From: Marnyiella aurantia
GTDB lineage: Bacteria; Bacteroidota; Bacteroidia; Flavobacteriales; Weeksellaceae
Direction of reading: 5' to 3'
DNA: 64,000 nucleotides
Assembly (NCBI RefSeq): GCF_014041915.1
Contig: NZ_CP059472.1
Location: 2,046,001 to 2,110,000 of the forward strand
The translations under genes were made by a program, and so were the position numbers. The notes beneath the pieces were generated by a model, which was not told where the DNA came from, did not search any database, and saw only the letters and a list, made by a program, of their open reading frames with translations. Shown here piece by piece: positions 55,952 through 64,000 of the stretch (position 1 is its first letter; each line of letters begins with the position of its first letter).

Positions 55952-57190
55952 ATGAAATCGATCTATACCTTGCTTTTTTCGCTCCTAATATCCTGTCTAC
56001 AAGGGCAGGAAGAAAAAAAGGCGAAGGTGTTCGAAAATCCATCAAATGCACGGCCCTTTCGGTACAATGATAAGTTGTGTTTTGATTATAAGGTAAACTA
56101 CAAAGGTGTCTTTGGCGGGCGGGAGGTCGCGGGATGTTTCTACATTAATGGAGAAACCGGAGCGGTGCTCAGTTTTGGTTTCGACAGTACAAAGCAGGCC
56201 GGCTGCAGTTACGATATGAACCATCTTGATTTCTATGCATACATTCAAACCCTGAAAGGGAATACCTATACCTATTATAATTCGGCACAGCGGGAGCAGG
56301 GAACACGTAATACTATACTGAAACATTATGTAAGGACCGGGAACACCGATGATTCGGCTCCAGAAAATATGTTTACCATGAAGAAATTCACCTACAAAAA
56401 TGAGTTTCGCGAATTTGCCGGTAACGAATTTAAGGGCCGAAAATATGTAAGCCTGGATGGTGAGATAAGTGTGTTTATACTTACAGACAGCAACTTCCCC
56501 GAAGCTTTTGAAGGTCTTAAGTTTCTGGGTGCCTACGGTATTGGTTTCCTGGAAACTTCAAAAGGAAACTTCCTTGTCTTGGGTTACGAACAGGGCGAAA
56601 GCCGGTCTGAGACCTTGAGCTTCAAAAAAGTGGACGGTAGCGATTGCTTCCATCCGTCTGCGTTTCGGCGTGAAGAAGACACACGCGTAGTGGAGGCACT
56701 AGCCCATGCAGAGGAAGATGGCGCGAAGGTAGAGGAAAAACTAGTAAAAATGTCCGACTCAAAAGATCCATGTGCTGCGCTTAAAATGAAGGTGCTGGCA
56801 GAGCAGAAAAAACAGAACGAAGGCAAAAAGGAACAGTTGAATTATCTGAAGGACACCCGTATAGATTACAGTAAACATTCGGACATGGAAAAAGCCTTTT
56901 CCAAATATGACCACTTCGAAAGCTTTAAGTTGATGCGTTTGCAGGACGAATATAAGATATGCCAGATAGAAGAGGGACTGGCCAGAAACAAATACAAAGG
57001 TGAAGAACTGAGCCGGGCATCCAAACGCCGCAGCTGCCTTCAGAACAAAGTGGAAGAGTTTAAAGCCATCGAACTGGAAGTTGATGCGACCAAAGCAAGG
57101 AACCGCAATAACACCACCAGGCTAAATGAGGAACTTAGACCGATATTTATGAAGATTCCCGAGGCTATGAAGAAAAACCCTTGCAGCTAA
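55952..57190 (+). CDS. Exported protein of unknown function with coiled-coil C-terminus
   Basis: A 412-residue protein with a weak signal (SIYTLLFSLLISCLQGQ). The first 220 residues are mixed alpha-beta with several Cys and a repeated YKNEFREFAGNEFKG-type polar pattern. From about 250 on, the sequence is charged and helical (KMKVLAEQKKQNEGKKEQL, then SKRRSCLQNKVEEFKAIELE), suggesting coiled coils. No family is recognised. It follows the OmpA-N-like gene closely, so they probably act together in the envelope. Confidence 0.62.
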   Translation: MKSIYTLLFSLLISCLQGQEEKKAKVFENPSNARPFRYNDKLCFDYKVNYKGVFGGREVAGCFYINGETGAVLSFGFDSTKQAGCSYDMNHLDFYAYIQTLKGNTYTYYNSAQREQGTRNTILKHYVRTGNTDDSAPENMFTMKKFTYKNEFREFAGNEFKGRKYVSLDGEISVFILTDSNFPEAFEGLKFLGAYGIGFLETSKGNFLVLGYEQGESRSETLSFKKVDGSDCFHPSAFRREEDTRVVEALAHAEEDGAKVEEKLVKMSDSKDPCAALKMKVLAEQKKQNEGKKEQLNYLKDTRIDYSKHSDMEKAFSKYDHFESFKLMRLQDEYKICQIEEGLARNKYKGEELSRASKRRSCLQNKVEEFKAIELEVDATKARNRNNTTRLNEELRPIFMKIPEAMKKNPCS

Positions 57191-57244
57191 TCCACCTGAT
57201 GCGCCTGTATAAAGATGTTCAAATACTTTAATCGAATTAGAGAA

Positions 57245-57781
57245 TTACAACCTGAGTAAACCTCTGAAACCGCGTGCCGCATAATAGGAGTCAGCGCCGT
57301 TGTGATAGATAAATACCGTTCCATAGCGGTAATCTCCAAAAATAGCACCACCTAGCTTACGTATATTTTCTGGTGTTACCAGCCAGCTTGAGGTCTTTGC
57401 GTCAAACGTGCCAAGGGACTGCAGATAGCGATACTGATCTTCATCCAGCATTTCAATGCCTATTTCAGCTGCGGCATCCATTGCGTTGTTTTTGGGTTTG
57501 TTTTCCTTCCTTTTGTCGAGCGCCACTTTATCATAGCAGAAGCTCCGTCTGCCTTTTGGGCTTTCGGTCGCGCAATCCATAAACAGATACTCTCCTGATT
57601 TTTCATCAAAACCAACTACATCAGGCTCACCGCCGGTGTCTTCCATTTTCTGGAGGATTTCAAGCTTCTCCGGCTTGGCTTCCAGTTTTTTCTGAATTTC
57701 GGACCATTCCAAATTTTTATGACGCTCAGGATTTTCCTGGAAGCGGGTTTGGAGGATAGTTAAAAGATTGTCAGGTAACAT
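57245..57781 (-). CDS. DUF4256 domain-containing protein
   Basis: A 178-residue cytoplasmic protein from ATG 57781 covering the whole DUF4256 family: LLTILQTRFQENPERHKNLEW at the start, VVGFDEKSGEYLFMDCATESP and the end FIYHNGADSYYAARGFRGLLRL. The function is unknown. The frame extends 23 codons upstream (MMTFFRKM) but those residues lack conservation features. No operon partner. Confidence 0.85.
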   Translation of the reverse strand: MLPDNLLTILQTRFQENPERHKNLEWSEIQKKLEAKPEKLEILQKMEDTGGEPDVVGFDEKSGEYLFMDCATESPKGRRSFCYDKVALDKRKENKPKNNAMDAAAEIGIEMLDEDQYRYLQSLGTFDAKTSSWLVTPENIRKLGGAIFGDYRYGTVFIYHNGADSYYAARGFRGLLRL

Positions 57782-57938
57782 ATTAGGTGGATTTCTGTGA
57801 ATAGTTTTCAATGTAAAATTATAAATCATTTTTCTGAAAAAGGTCATCAAAGATGCTTTTTTGATATGTCGCTTCGAGAGAACTTCTTCGCATTCACATT
57901 ATTTTGCGTGGCAGAATCTTTAAATACATTCAATAAAT

Positions 57939-57968
57939 ATATCCAAAACACTTGCGCATTTTGGATAT
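57939..57968 (-). terminator. Inverted repeat, probable pepD terminator
   Basis: A 10-bp perfect stem ATATCCAAAA/TTTTGGATAT, 20 bp after the pepD stop. The T tract on the minus strand is weak. Confidence 0.6.
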
Positions 57969-57988
57969 TCATTTTTATTTTGTTGCTT

Positions 57989-59431
57989 TTATTTCTTCGG
58001 GATCTCCTTCAGTATTTCTTTCAGAAAGCTCCAGAATTTCTGAGCCGAAGGAATGTTGGCTCTTTCGTCCGGCGAGTGTGCCCCGCGGATGGTGGGTCCA
58101 AAACTTACCATTTCCATCTTAGGGTAATTAGCGCCGATGATTCCACATTCCAAACCTGCGTGACAGGCTATAACATGTGGCTTGCTGCCGAAATCTCTTT
58201 CATAAATGTTTTCCATCAGTTTTACAATGTCGGAACCCGGTTTTGGTTTCCAGCCCGGGTAAGAGCCACTGAACTCAACTTCCATTCCCGCAAGTTCAAA
58301 GACAGATTTCAACTGCTCGGCCACGGCATATTTTGAGGATTCTACAGAAGAGCGGGACAGGTTTAAAATTTTAAGTTCGCCATTTTTCAGTTCCACCCGT
58401 GCCACGTTGTTGGAAGTTTCTACTAAATCCGCAACGTCCGGACTCATGCGGTATACACCATTGTGAGCCGATTTAAGTGCCAGAATAATCTTCCGTGAAT
58501 CAGCTTCAGAAATTGCTTTTTCGGTGCTGGAAAATGTTTCGATATTGATATGAAGGTCTTTTTCTACGCTGGTAAACTCTTCCAGAATGGCTTCTTTAAG
58601 TTCTGTAGCCTGCTCTATGAACTCTACAGAGTTACGTACGGATAGTATGGCCATCGCCTCACGCGGGATCGCATTACGGAGCCCGCCGCCGTCTATACTG
58701 ATAAGCTGGATGTTCTCGTTGGCAATACCTGTGTACAAAAGTCTGCCCAGAATCACATTCGCGTTACCGAATCCTTTATGGATGTCCATACCGGAATGAC
58801 CGCCCTGAAGTCCTTTGATTTCAATCTTAACAATCTGACCATTTGCGCTTTCAAGTGCGTAGGTTTGTGATGCAGTTACGTCTATTCCGCCGGCGCAGCC
58901 TATGTCTATTTCATCATCTTCCTCGGTGTCCAGGTTCAGCAGGATTTCACCCTGCAGTGTGCCGGGCTTCAGACCCATGGCTCCGGTCATTCCGGTTTCC
59001 TCATCAATTGTGAAAAGGGCTTCAATTGCCGGGTGTGCGATATCTGTACTTTCCAGTACGGACATTATGGCGGCAACCCCCAGGCCGTTGTCTGCACCAA
59101 GGGTAGTTCCTTTGGCCTTCAGCCAGTCACCGTCTACCTCCATTTCAATACCCTGACTGTTAAAATCAAAGTTAACATCGGAGTTCTTCTGATGTACCAT
59201 ATCCAGGTGGGACTGTAAAACGACTGTCTTGCGGTCTTCCATTCCGGCAGTCGCGGGCTTTTTAATGATCACATTGCCTACTTCGTCCACCATAGTTTCA
59301 AGCCCCAGCTTTTCGCCGAAGTTCTTCATGAATTCGATAACACGCTCCTCCTTTTTGGAAGGTCTGGGCACAGCGTTGAGTGCGGCAAAGTTTTTCCAGA
59401 CGGATTGCGGTTCTATTTGAGTAATGTCCAT
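57989..59431 (-). CDS. pepD: Aminoacyl-histidine dipeptidase (peptidase D)
   Basis: A cytosolic M20 metallopeptidase cleaving Xaa-His and related dipeptides. At 480 residues it is full length. The first metal motif is VLQSHLDMVHQKN, the bridging Asp is in LGADNGLGVAAI, the catalytic Glu pair in TIDEETGMTGAMGL, and a late ligand in CHAGLECGIIG. The lid domain (about 200-390) is intact. It stands alone on the minus strand. Confidence 0.93.
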   Translation of the reverse strand: MDITQIEPQSVWKNFAALNAVPRPSKKEERVIEFMKNFGEKLGLETMVDEVGNVIIKKPATAGMEDRKTVVLQSHLDMVHQKNSDVNFDFNSQGIEMEVDGDWLKAKGTTLGADNGLGVAAIMSVLESTDIAHPAIEALFTIDEETGMTGAMGLKPGTLQGEILLNLDTEEDDEIDIGCAGGIDVTASQTYALESANGQIVKIEIKGLQGGHSGMDIHKGFGNANVILGRLLYTGIANENIQLISIDGGGLRNAIPREAMAILSVRNSVEFIEQATELKEAILEEFTSVEKDLHINIETFSSTEKAISEADSRKIILALKSAHNGVYRMSPDVADLVETSNNVARVELKNGELKILNLSRSSVESSKYAVAEQLKSVFELAGMEVEFSGSYPGWKPKPGSDIVKLMENIYERDFGSKPHVIACHAGLECGIIGANYPKMEMVSFGPTIRGAHSPDERANIPSAQKFWSFLKEILKEIPKK

Positions 59432-59497
59432 ATTTAATTGTTTTTTTGATAATATTTATTCGGCGCCAAAAGAAGATTAGCTGATACGCTAATTGGT

Positions 59498-59995
59498 TTA
59501 ACAGCCGCATTCGCCGTACACAGGCGTAGTGATGGTGCGGTCTTCTTTCTTGATATATACACTTAGCTCTCCCTGGAACATCATAGTTTCGTCCTGCTCG
59601 CTGGTTTTTCTACCGGTCATACTTATCTTATAATCCAAGTCTTCGATAACTTTGTTGAAGTTAGACGGGTCAAAATCTCCCTCCTCCATTGGGATTTTTA
59701 TCATTTTGCCTTCCAGCTTGATGTACGCGCTGTTACCGTAGTCATCTACATAAACAAACTGCTCATTATCGTAATCCTCCTGACTTTTGGCAAAATAGCA
59801 GGAACAGCCTTCCACCTCAACTGGCATAGCAAAGGTTTGCAGCGCAGATGTGGCAACTTCAGGCTGTCTAGACTGCGTGGAAACTGTTGTCGTAGTATCG
59901 GCTGACTGGGTGGACGAAAGGTCTTGGAATTCTTTCTTACAGGATTGTATAATTGCAAGGGTAAGTAAACCTAATAGAAAATGTTTGCTGTTCAT
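59498..59995 (-). CDS. Putative lipoprotein, unknown function
   Basis: A 165-residue protein with signal MNSKHFLLGLLTLAIIQSC, a lipobox ending at C19. The linker is Ser/Thr-rich, then a beta-rich C-terminus follows with a Cys pair CSCYF near 82 and a terminal CGC. No family is recognised. It is 66 bp upstream of pepD on the same strand. A TATCTTTG box at 60028-60035 is its likely promoter. Confidence 0.7.
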   Translation of the reverse strand: MNSKHFLLGLLTLAIIQSCKKEFQDLSSTQSADTTTTVSTQSRQPEVATSALQTFAMPVEVEGCSCYFAKSQEDYDNEQFVYVDDYGNSAYIKLEGKMIKIPMEEGDFDPSNFNKVIEDLDYKISMTGRKTSEQDETMMFQGELSVYIKKEDRTITTPVYGECGC

Positions 59996-60027
59996 TTATC
60001 TTTTTTATTGAATAGGAGCGGTACGCA

Positions 60028-60035
60028 CAAAGATA
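60028..60035 (-). promoter_or_regulatory. -7 box TATCTTTG for the lipoprotein
   Basis: TAnnTTTG on the minus strand, 33 nt before the start at 59995. Confidence 0.5.
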
Positions 60036-60190
60036 ATAAATATTGAAGGATGGTATCGGGTTATTGTCGCCATTAGCAGACCTAATGTTTTGGAAAGTAA
60101 TTAATTTCAATGAGCCGCAATTTTTTTGTCAGTTTCTCAATATACAGTTGTAACTTTATTTTAGAATTCTGTTTTGCATATTAACCTTTA

Positions 60191-61666
60191 ATGACGGATT
60201 ATATGAAAATAACTGATACCTCAATGACTTATAAGGGCACGGACCGTCTTCTTTACGGAATAATCCTGGGGGTGCTGGCCTTTTGGCTTTTCGCACAAAC
60301 TACCCTTAATATTAATGTGGAGATGGCGGCCGACTTAGGGATACAACAGAGTGCAATGAATATTGCCGTATCTATAACTTCTCTGTTCTCGGGTATTTTC
60401 ATTGTTGTTTTCGGTGGTCTTGCGGATCGCATCGGACGGGTGAAAATGGTTCTGATAGGCTTTGTTTTCAGCATTGTGGGAGCGCTTCTGGTGGCCATCA
60501 CTCCAGCCGGCTCGCTGGCGAATCCAGTTTTACTGACGGGTCGGATTTTTCAGGGGCTTTCAGGTGCCTGTATCATGCCCGCCAGTCTGGCCCTGGTGAA
60601 AGCTTATTGGGACGGTCCGGCCCGTCAAAGGGCAATCAGCCTTTGGTCCATTGGCTCCTGGGGTGGCGCAGGCTTTTGCGCGCTTTTTGGAGGGCTGGTT
60701 GCTTCCAATTTGGGATGGCGGTATATCTTCTGGGCAACGGTAGTGGTTTCAGTTATTGGTTTCTTTATGGTGAAGGGAACGCCGGAAAGCAAAGGTGAGG
60801 TAAAGACAGACTATAAATTTGATCTCGCAGGTGTCTTTACTTTTATGATAGCCATTATTGCTATTCAGCTGCTGCTGCTTAAGGGGAGTGATTTTGGTTG
60901 GACCAGCCTTACATCCCTTGGGATTTTAGCTGTATTTCTGATTTTTGGTTATATTTTTTACAGGATTGAAAATTCAAACGTAAATGCTTTTGTCGATTTC
61001 AAACTGTTCCGTAACCTTACCTATACGGGTGCCACAATTTCTAACTTTCTGCTCAATGCAACATCTGGCATTCTGATTGTTTCCCTTTCTCTGGTACAGT
61101 TAGGTGCGGGACTTACTTCCCAGCAGGCAGGGCTCCTGACCCTGGGTTATGCGCTCACGATAGTTTTATTTATCCGCGTGGGCGAGAAGCTACTGCAGCG
61201 TTTTGGGGCGCGAAAACCCATGGTTTGGGGCTCCGCTATTGTTGGTCTGGCCATTTTACTTCTTATGGCTACCAATCTGGATGTTGGAGCTTATAAAATA
61301 CTTGCCGTTGCAGCCTTTTCACTTTTCGGACTTGGACTTGCCTTTTATGCTACACCGTCCACAGATGCGGCATTATCCAACCTTCCTGATAACCAGTCAG
61401 GTGCCGGCTCAGGAATTTACAAAATGGCATCCTCCCTGGGAGCAGCCATTGGAGTAGCCGTCTCTTCGGGCATTTTTACCGCGATGAGCGGTGACGGTGA
61501 TAATGCAGAATGGCTGAACGGCCTTTTCACCTTTACGGGCCGCCAGGATAACCTTGCCGTAAGACAGGCAGCAATGGTGGCGCTTGCACTAAACCTGCTT
61601 ATGGTTATTGCTGCAATACTGTCTATTGTCCTTACCGTTCCTAAACAAAAAACCGAATCAAAATGA
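60191..61666 (+). CDS. Major facilitator superfamily transporter, DHA2-like
   Basis: A 491-residue inner-membrane transporter with about 14 hydrophobic helices, the DHA2 count. MFS motif A is in the loop GGLADRIGRVKMVLIG (residues about 75-90), and motif C-like GRIFQGLSGACIMPASLALV follows. Such pumps export drugs or metabolites by proton antiport; the substrate cannot be inferred. Its stop overlaps the M20 hydrolase start by 4 bp, so the pair is coupled, hinting at a peptide or acyl-amino-acid substrate. Confidence 0.9.
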   Translation: MTDYMKITDTSMTYKGTDRLLYGIILGVLAFWLFAQTTLNINVEMAADLGIQQSAMNIAVSITSLFSGIFIVVFGGLADRIGRVKMVLIGFVFSIVGALLVAITPAGSLANPVLLTGRIFQGLSGACIMPASLALVKAYWDGPARQRAISLWSIGSWGGAGFCALFGGLVASNLGWRYIFWATVVVSVIGFFMVKGTPESKGEVKTDYKFDLAGVFTFMIAIIAIQLLLLKGSDFGWTSLTSLGILAVFLIFGYIFYRIENSNVNAFVDFKLFRNLTYTGATISNFLLNATSGILIVSLSLVQLGAGLTSQQAGLLTLGYALTIVLFIRVGEKLLQRFGARKPMVWGSAIVGLAILLLMATNLDVGAYKILAVAAFSLFGLGLAFYATPSTDAALSNLPDNQSGAGSGIYKMASSLGAAIGVAVSSGIFTAMSGDGDNAEWLNGLFTFTGRQDNLAVRQAAMVALALNLLMVIAAILSIVLTVPKQKTESK

Positions 61667-62823
61667 ATACTTTAGAACAACAGCTGTCCGCCAATCTGAC
61701 TCAGATGAAAGATTGGATGGACACCATGCATATGCAGCCGGAACTTTCTATGGCCGAGGAAAATACCTCCAGATACATTCTGGATGTCCTGAAAACATTT
61801 GACGGCTTTGAGATTTCCGAAAATGTAGGTAAATATGGTATCGTGGCGTCACTGAAGGTAGGCGACAGCAGTAAATCCATTGGTCTTCGCGCGGATTTTG
61901 ACGCGCTGCCTATTGAAGAGCACAATAGTCTGCCCTATAAAAGCCAGGTGCCTGGGCGGGCACATCTTTGCGGACATGACGGTCATACCACAATGTTGCT
62001 GGCCGCCGGAAAGTACCTCTCAGAGACCAAAAATTTCAACGGGACCGTACGCCTGATCTTTCAGCCGGGCGAAGAAACAATGGAAGGTGGACCGGCAATG
62101 ATCGCCGACGGTCTTTTTGAAAAATATCCGGTTGATGCAGTTTTTGGAATGCACAATATGCCGGGTTTGGAAACAGGTACTTTTCATTTTGCCGAAGGTG
62201 AATTTATGGCTGCAGTAGACAACTGGGAAATCATACTGGAAGGGAAGGGTGGTCATGGCTCCATGCCGGAAAAAGCCATTGATCCCGTCGTAGCAGGTTC
62301 AGCACTGGTAATGGCTCTCCAAACAATTGTTTCCCGGAATGTAAATCCCTGGAATCAGGCTGTAGTGACAATCGGAGCTTTCAATTCCGGAACAGTGGGC
62401 AATGTGATCCCGCAAACAGCTTCACTTAAGATATGCATCCGGACTATGACGGCTGAAGACAGAATCCTTGTTCTGGATAAAGTACGCAGCATCACGAAAA
62501 CGCAGGCTGAGAGTTTTGGCGTTACTGCGCAAATAAAGGAAGGTGTTCCGGGCGCGGTTCTGGTCAACAGCGAGCAGGAAACTGCCTTTGCACGGGATGT
62601 CGCACGCAAATACTTCGGTGAAGACAGAGTGGTGTACCCAGCTAAACCTTATATGGGAAGTGAAGATTTCGCTTTTATGCTGCAAAAGCAAAAAGGTAAT
62701 TATTGCATGGTAGGTAATGGCGACACCCTAATGGTTCACCATCCACAGTACGTTTTTAATCAGGAAATTCTGCCAACAGGAGCTGCTTACTGGGTGCATC
62801 TGGTAGAAGAATATTTGAAATAA
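61663..62823 (+). CDS. M20 family amidohydrolase
   Basis: A 386-residue M20D-type metalloamidohydrolase, like hippurate hydrolase or N-acyl-amino-acid amidohydrolase. The metal site is HLCGHDGHTTMLL, with GLRADFDALPIEE just before it, QPGEETMEGGPAM for the catalytic Glu, and MGSEDFAFMLQ near the end. The dimerisation domain lies in about residues 185-290. It is translationally coupled to the MFS transporter through a 4-bp overlap (ATGA). Confidence 0.93.
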   Translation: MNTLEQQLSANLTQMKDWMDTMHMQPELSMAEENTSRYILDVLKTFDGFEISENVGKYGIVASLKVGDSSKSIGLRADFDALPIEEHNSLPYKSQVPGRAHLCGHDGHTTMLLAAGKYLSETKNFNGTVRLIFQPGEETMEGGPAMIADGLFEKYPVDAVFGMHNMPGLETGTFHFAEGEFMAAVDNWEIILEGKGGHGSMPEKAIDPVVAGSALVMALQTIVSRNVNPWNQAVVTIGAFNSGTVGNVIPQTASLKICIRTMTAEDRILVLDKVRSITKTQAESFGVTAQIKEGVPGAVLVNSEQETAFARDVARKYFGEDRVVYPAKPYMGSEDFAFMLQKQKGNYCMVGNGDTLMVHHPQYVFNQEILPTGAAYWVHLVEEYLK

Positions 62824-62861
62824 TATTTCATTAATAAATGCACTTTTTAAGTGGCTTGTAA

Positions 62862-63464
62862 TTAACCGCGCTCTCTTTCCAGAAGTACCATCATCAGGAA
62901 ACTTAGTATAACCAAAGCTTCGTCCTCATCGGCAATGTCAATCAGGCGGTCCAGCTGGAATTTACGCCCGAAAAGTGAGGGCATTTTCTTGAGGCGGAAG
63001 TACTCTCTGCCGCCATTGTCCTTTACAGTATAAGAAGGGTTCAGAAAATAACCGGAAAGCATTCCGACAAGTGGAATTTCACCCACAATGCCGTCCATTA
63101 CTTTTATCCAGCCATTGTCTTCATTGATCTGGTATTTTGTCTGGCCGTTTCCGTCAGCTATATCGTATTGTGATTTCCATAGGGAACGCATTCCTCTGCG
63201 GGAAAGGTTTCCGAAGCGTTGACCGGTTTTTTGATCAGTAATAGCATATGATGCATTAAAATCGATCCATTGATTTGCTTTAATCCTGAAAAGTTCTCCG
63301 GTCCTGCTTTCATCATTAAAGACAATCACATCTTCCTTCAGTTTGAACATCTTCTGACGGACGTATGCTACATAATTTCCGTTTCTGTCTGTTATATTGA
63401 AATCGCTGGATAGGGTGGTGATCTTAAATTTAAAATCAAGAGGGTAATTCAGGTTTTTGAGCAT
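62862..63464 (-). CDS. LURP-one-related/scramblase-like protein
   Basis: A 200-residue protein from ATG 63464 with a tubby-like/LURP-one beta-barrel pattern: FKFKITTLSSDFNITDRNG, YVAYVRQKMFKLKEDVIVF, and later NPSYTVKDNGGREYFRLKKM. A hydrophobic C-terminal helix (LVILSFLMMVLLE) fits the central helix of the fold. Members are phospholipid-binding or unknown. The frame continues 34 codons upstream but that would overlap the recR promoter and start, so it is rejected. Confidence 0.75.
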   Translation of the reverse strand: MLKNLNYPLDFKFKITTLSSDFNITDRNGNYVAYVRQKMFKLKEDVIVFNDESRTGELFRIKANQWIDFNASYAITDQKTGQRFGNLSRRGMRSLWKSQYDIADGNGQTKYQINEDNGWIKVMDGIVGEIPLVGMLSGYFLNPSYTVKDNGGREYFRLKKMPSLFGRKFQLDRLIDIADEDEALVILSFLMMVLLERERG

Positions 63465-63503
63465 GCGGACTGTTTTGGGTAAAGATATTAAAACAGGCCA
63501 GAT

Positions 63504-63534
63504 TTGCACCTTGTGCTTAGAAATTTTATTTTTG
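63504..63534 (+). promoter_or_regulatory. Promoter of recR at leaderless distance
   Basis: TTG 63504-63506 and TATTTTTG 63527-63534 with a 20-nt spacer. The box ends 5 nt before the A of the ATG at 63539. Confidence 0.65.
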
Positions 63535-63538
63535 TTGA

Positions 63539-64000
63539 ATGGAGTACCCAAGTAAAGTATTGGCAAAGGCCGTAGAGGAGATTTCCGGGCTTCCCGGTAT
63601 CGGTAAGAAGTCAGCCCTCAGGCTTGCACTTCATCTGCTCAGGCAGCCGGAAAGCCAGGCTATGGTACTTGGTGAGTCCCTGCAAAAGTTGGTTACCGAC
63701 ATTAAGTACTGCCGCGACTGCCATAATTTTTCGGATGCGGAAATATGTGAAATCTGCTCCAATCCTAAGAGAAACGACGAGGTGCTCTGCATTGTGGAAG
63801 ATGTACGCGATGTAATGGCGATAGAAAACACAGGGAAGTACCGTGGAAGATATCTCGTTCTCGGCGGTAAGATTTCGCCTATGGAAGGGATCGGTCCTAA
63901 CCAGCTGAACATTCCGGCTATTGAGCGCAAACTGGAGACCGGATCTGTAAAAGAACTTATCTTCGCTTTGAGCGCGACAATGGAGGGAGATACCACCACT
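63539..64000 (+). CDS. recR: Recombination protein RecR (partial, C-terminus beyond window)
   Basis: It loads RecA with RecO/RecF in gap repair. The 154 visible residues include the helix-hairpin-helix [19 protein letters not shown], the four-Cys zinc finger YCRDCHNF with CEIC, and the start of the Toprim domain ([27 protein letters not shown]). The ATG at 63539 gives the canonical [14 protein letters not shown]. The coding frame runs off the right edge. Confidence 0.96.
   Translation, partial: MEYPSKVLAKAVEEISGLPGIGKKSALRLALHLLRQPESQAMVLGESLQKLVTDIKYCRDCHNFSDAEICEICSNPKRNDEVLCIVEDVRDVMAIENTGKYRGRYLVLGGKISPMEGIGPNQLNIPAIERKLETGSVKELIFALSATMEGDTTT

Noticed and set aside
63465-63566. Longer start of the LURP-one-like protein
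   Set aside because: It would run through the recR promoter and start; the internal Met at 63464 is a natural beginning.

Overview
The window is a piece of a Bacteroidota chromosome, most likely family Weeksellaceae (Chryseobacterium group). The 16S sequence, TTG-N19/20-TAnnTTTG promoters, the absence of obvious Shine-Dalgarno sequences, PorP/SprF and type IX secretion sorting domains, and a 16S 3' end reading GGAACATCTCATTT instead of GGATCACCTCCTTT all point there. It is mostly housekeeping and ordinary accessory chromosome. I see no phage, integrase, IS transposase or CRISPR array.

Layout. 1-5765: end of a phenylacetate-degradation type locus (paaZ, a SMUG2-like uracil-DNA glycosylase, an enoyl-CoA hydratase). 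It is interrupted between paaZ and the glycosylase by a TIR-flanked GxxExxY nuclease gene and a five-unit 211-bp tandem array. 5825-11655: a methyltransferase and a membrane-protein/winged-helix regulator cluster that includes a small gene split by a stop codon. 11719-16285: dtd, greA, HIT, clpX and a TlpA-like protein. 16330-22796: tRNA-Met, a long leader, three tandem rrn promoters, then 16S, tRNA-Ile, tRNA-Ala, 23S and 5S. 23212-32652: acyl-CoA carboxylase beta, the ddl-coaD-TRIC operon divergent from a PASTA protein and a RluA-type pseudouridine synthase, then PorP/SprF, hemW and murI. 32713-44531: serine hydrolase, a fused eukaryote-type UMP synthase, an ABC ATPase, YceI, pheS, DUF3108, a ferredoxin reductase and ferredoxin pair, Lrp, deoC and dusB. 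44532-45352: a four-helix-bundle gene set in its own private word repeats. 45353-57190: envelope proteins (two large beta-barrel proteins, a T9SS cargo protein, YceI, a DsbA-like protein, an AraC regulator and two secreted unknowns). 57245-64000: DUF4256, pepD, an MFS/M20 pair, a LURP-one-like protein and the start of recR.

Most interesting region: 2719-4308. The GxxExxY ORF is bounded by about 36-bp terminal inverted repeats built from CACAGATTTCAC words. The same repeat pair brackets five near-identical cassettes. Each cassette carries an intact 40-codon ORF that aligns without gaps to the N-terminus of the SMUG2-like protein just downstream. The four-helix-bundle gene at 44802 shows a parallel arrangement with unrelated words (CGACTTTACGCCCA, GTTGTAAAGTTG). 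This suggests a class of minimal elements made of one small ORF plus private palindromic words. Other notable items are the altered anti-Shine-Dalgarno, four promoters that predict leaderless mRNAs, a bacterial OPRT-OMPDC fusion, and a degenerate M1-peptidase/beta-barrel protein.

All assignments are from reading the sequence and from family knowledge; no database search was run.
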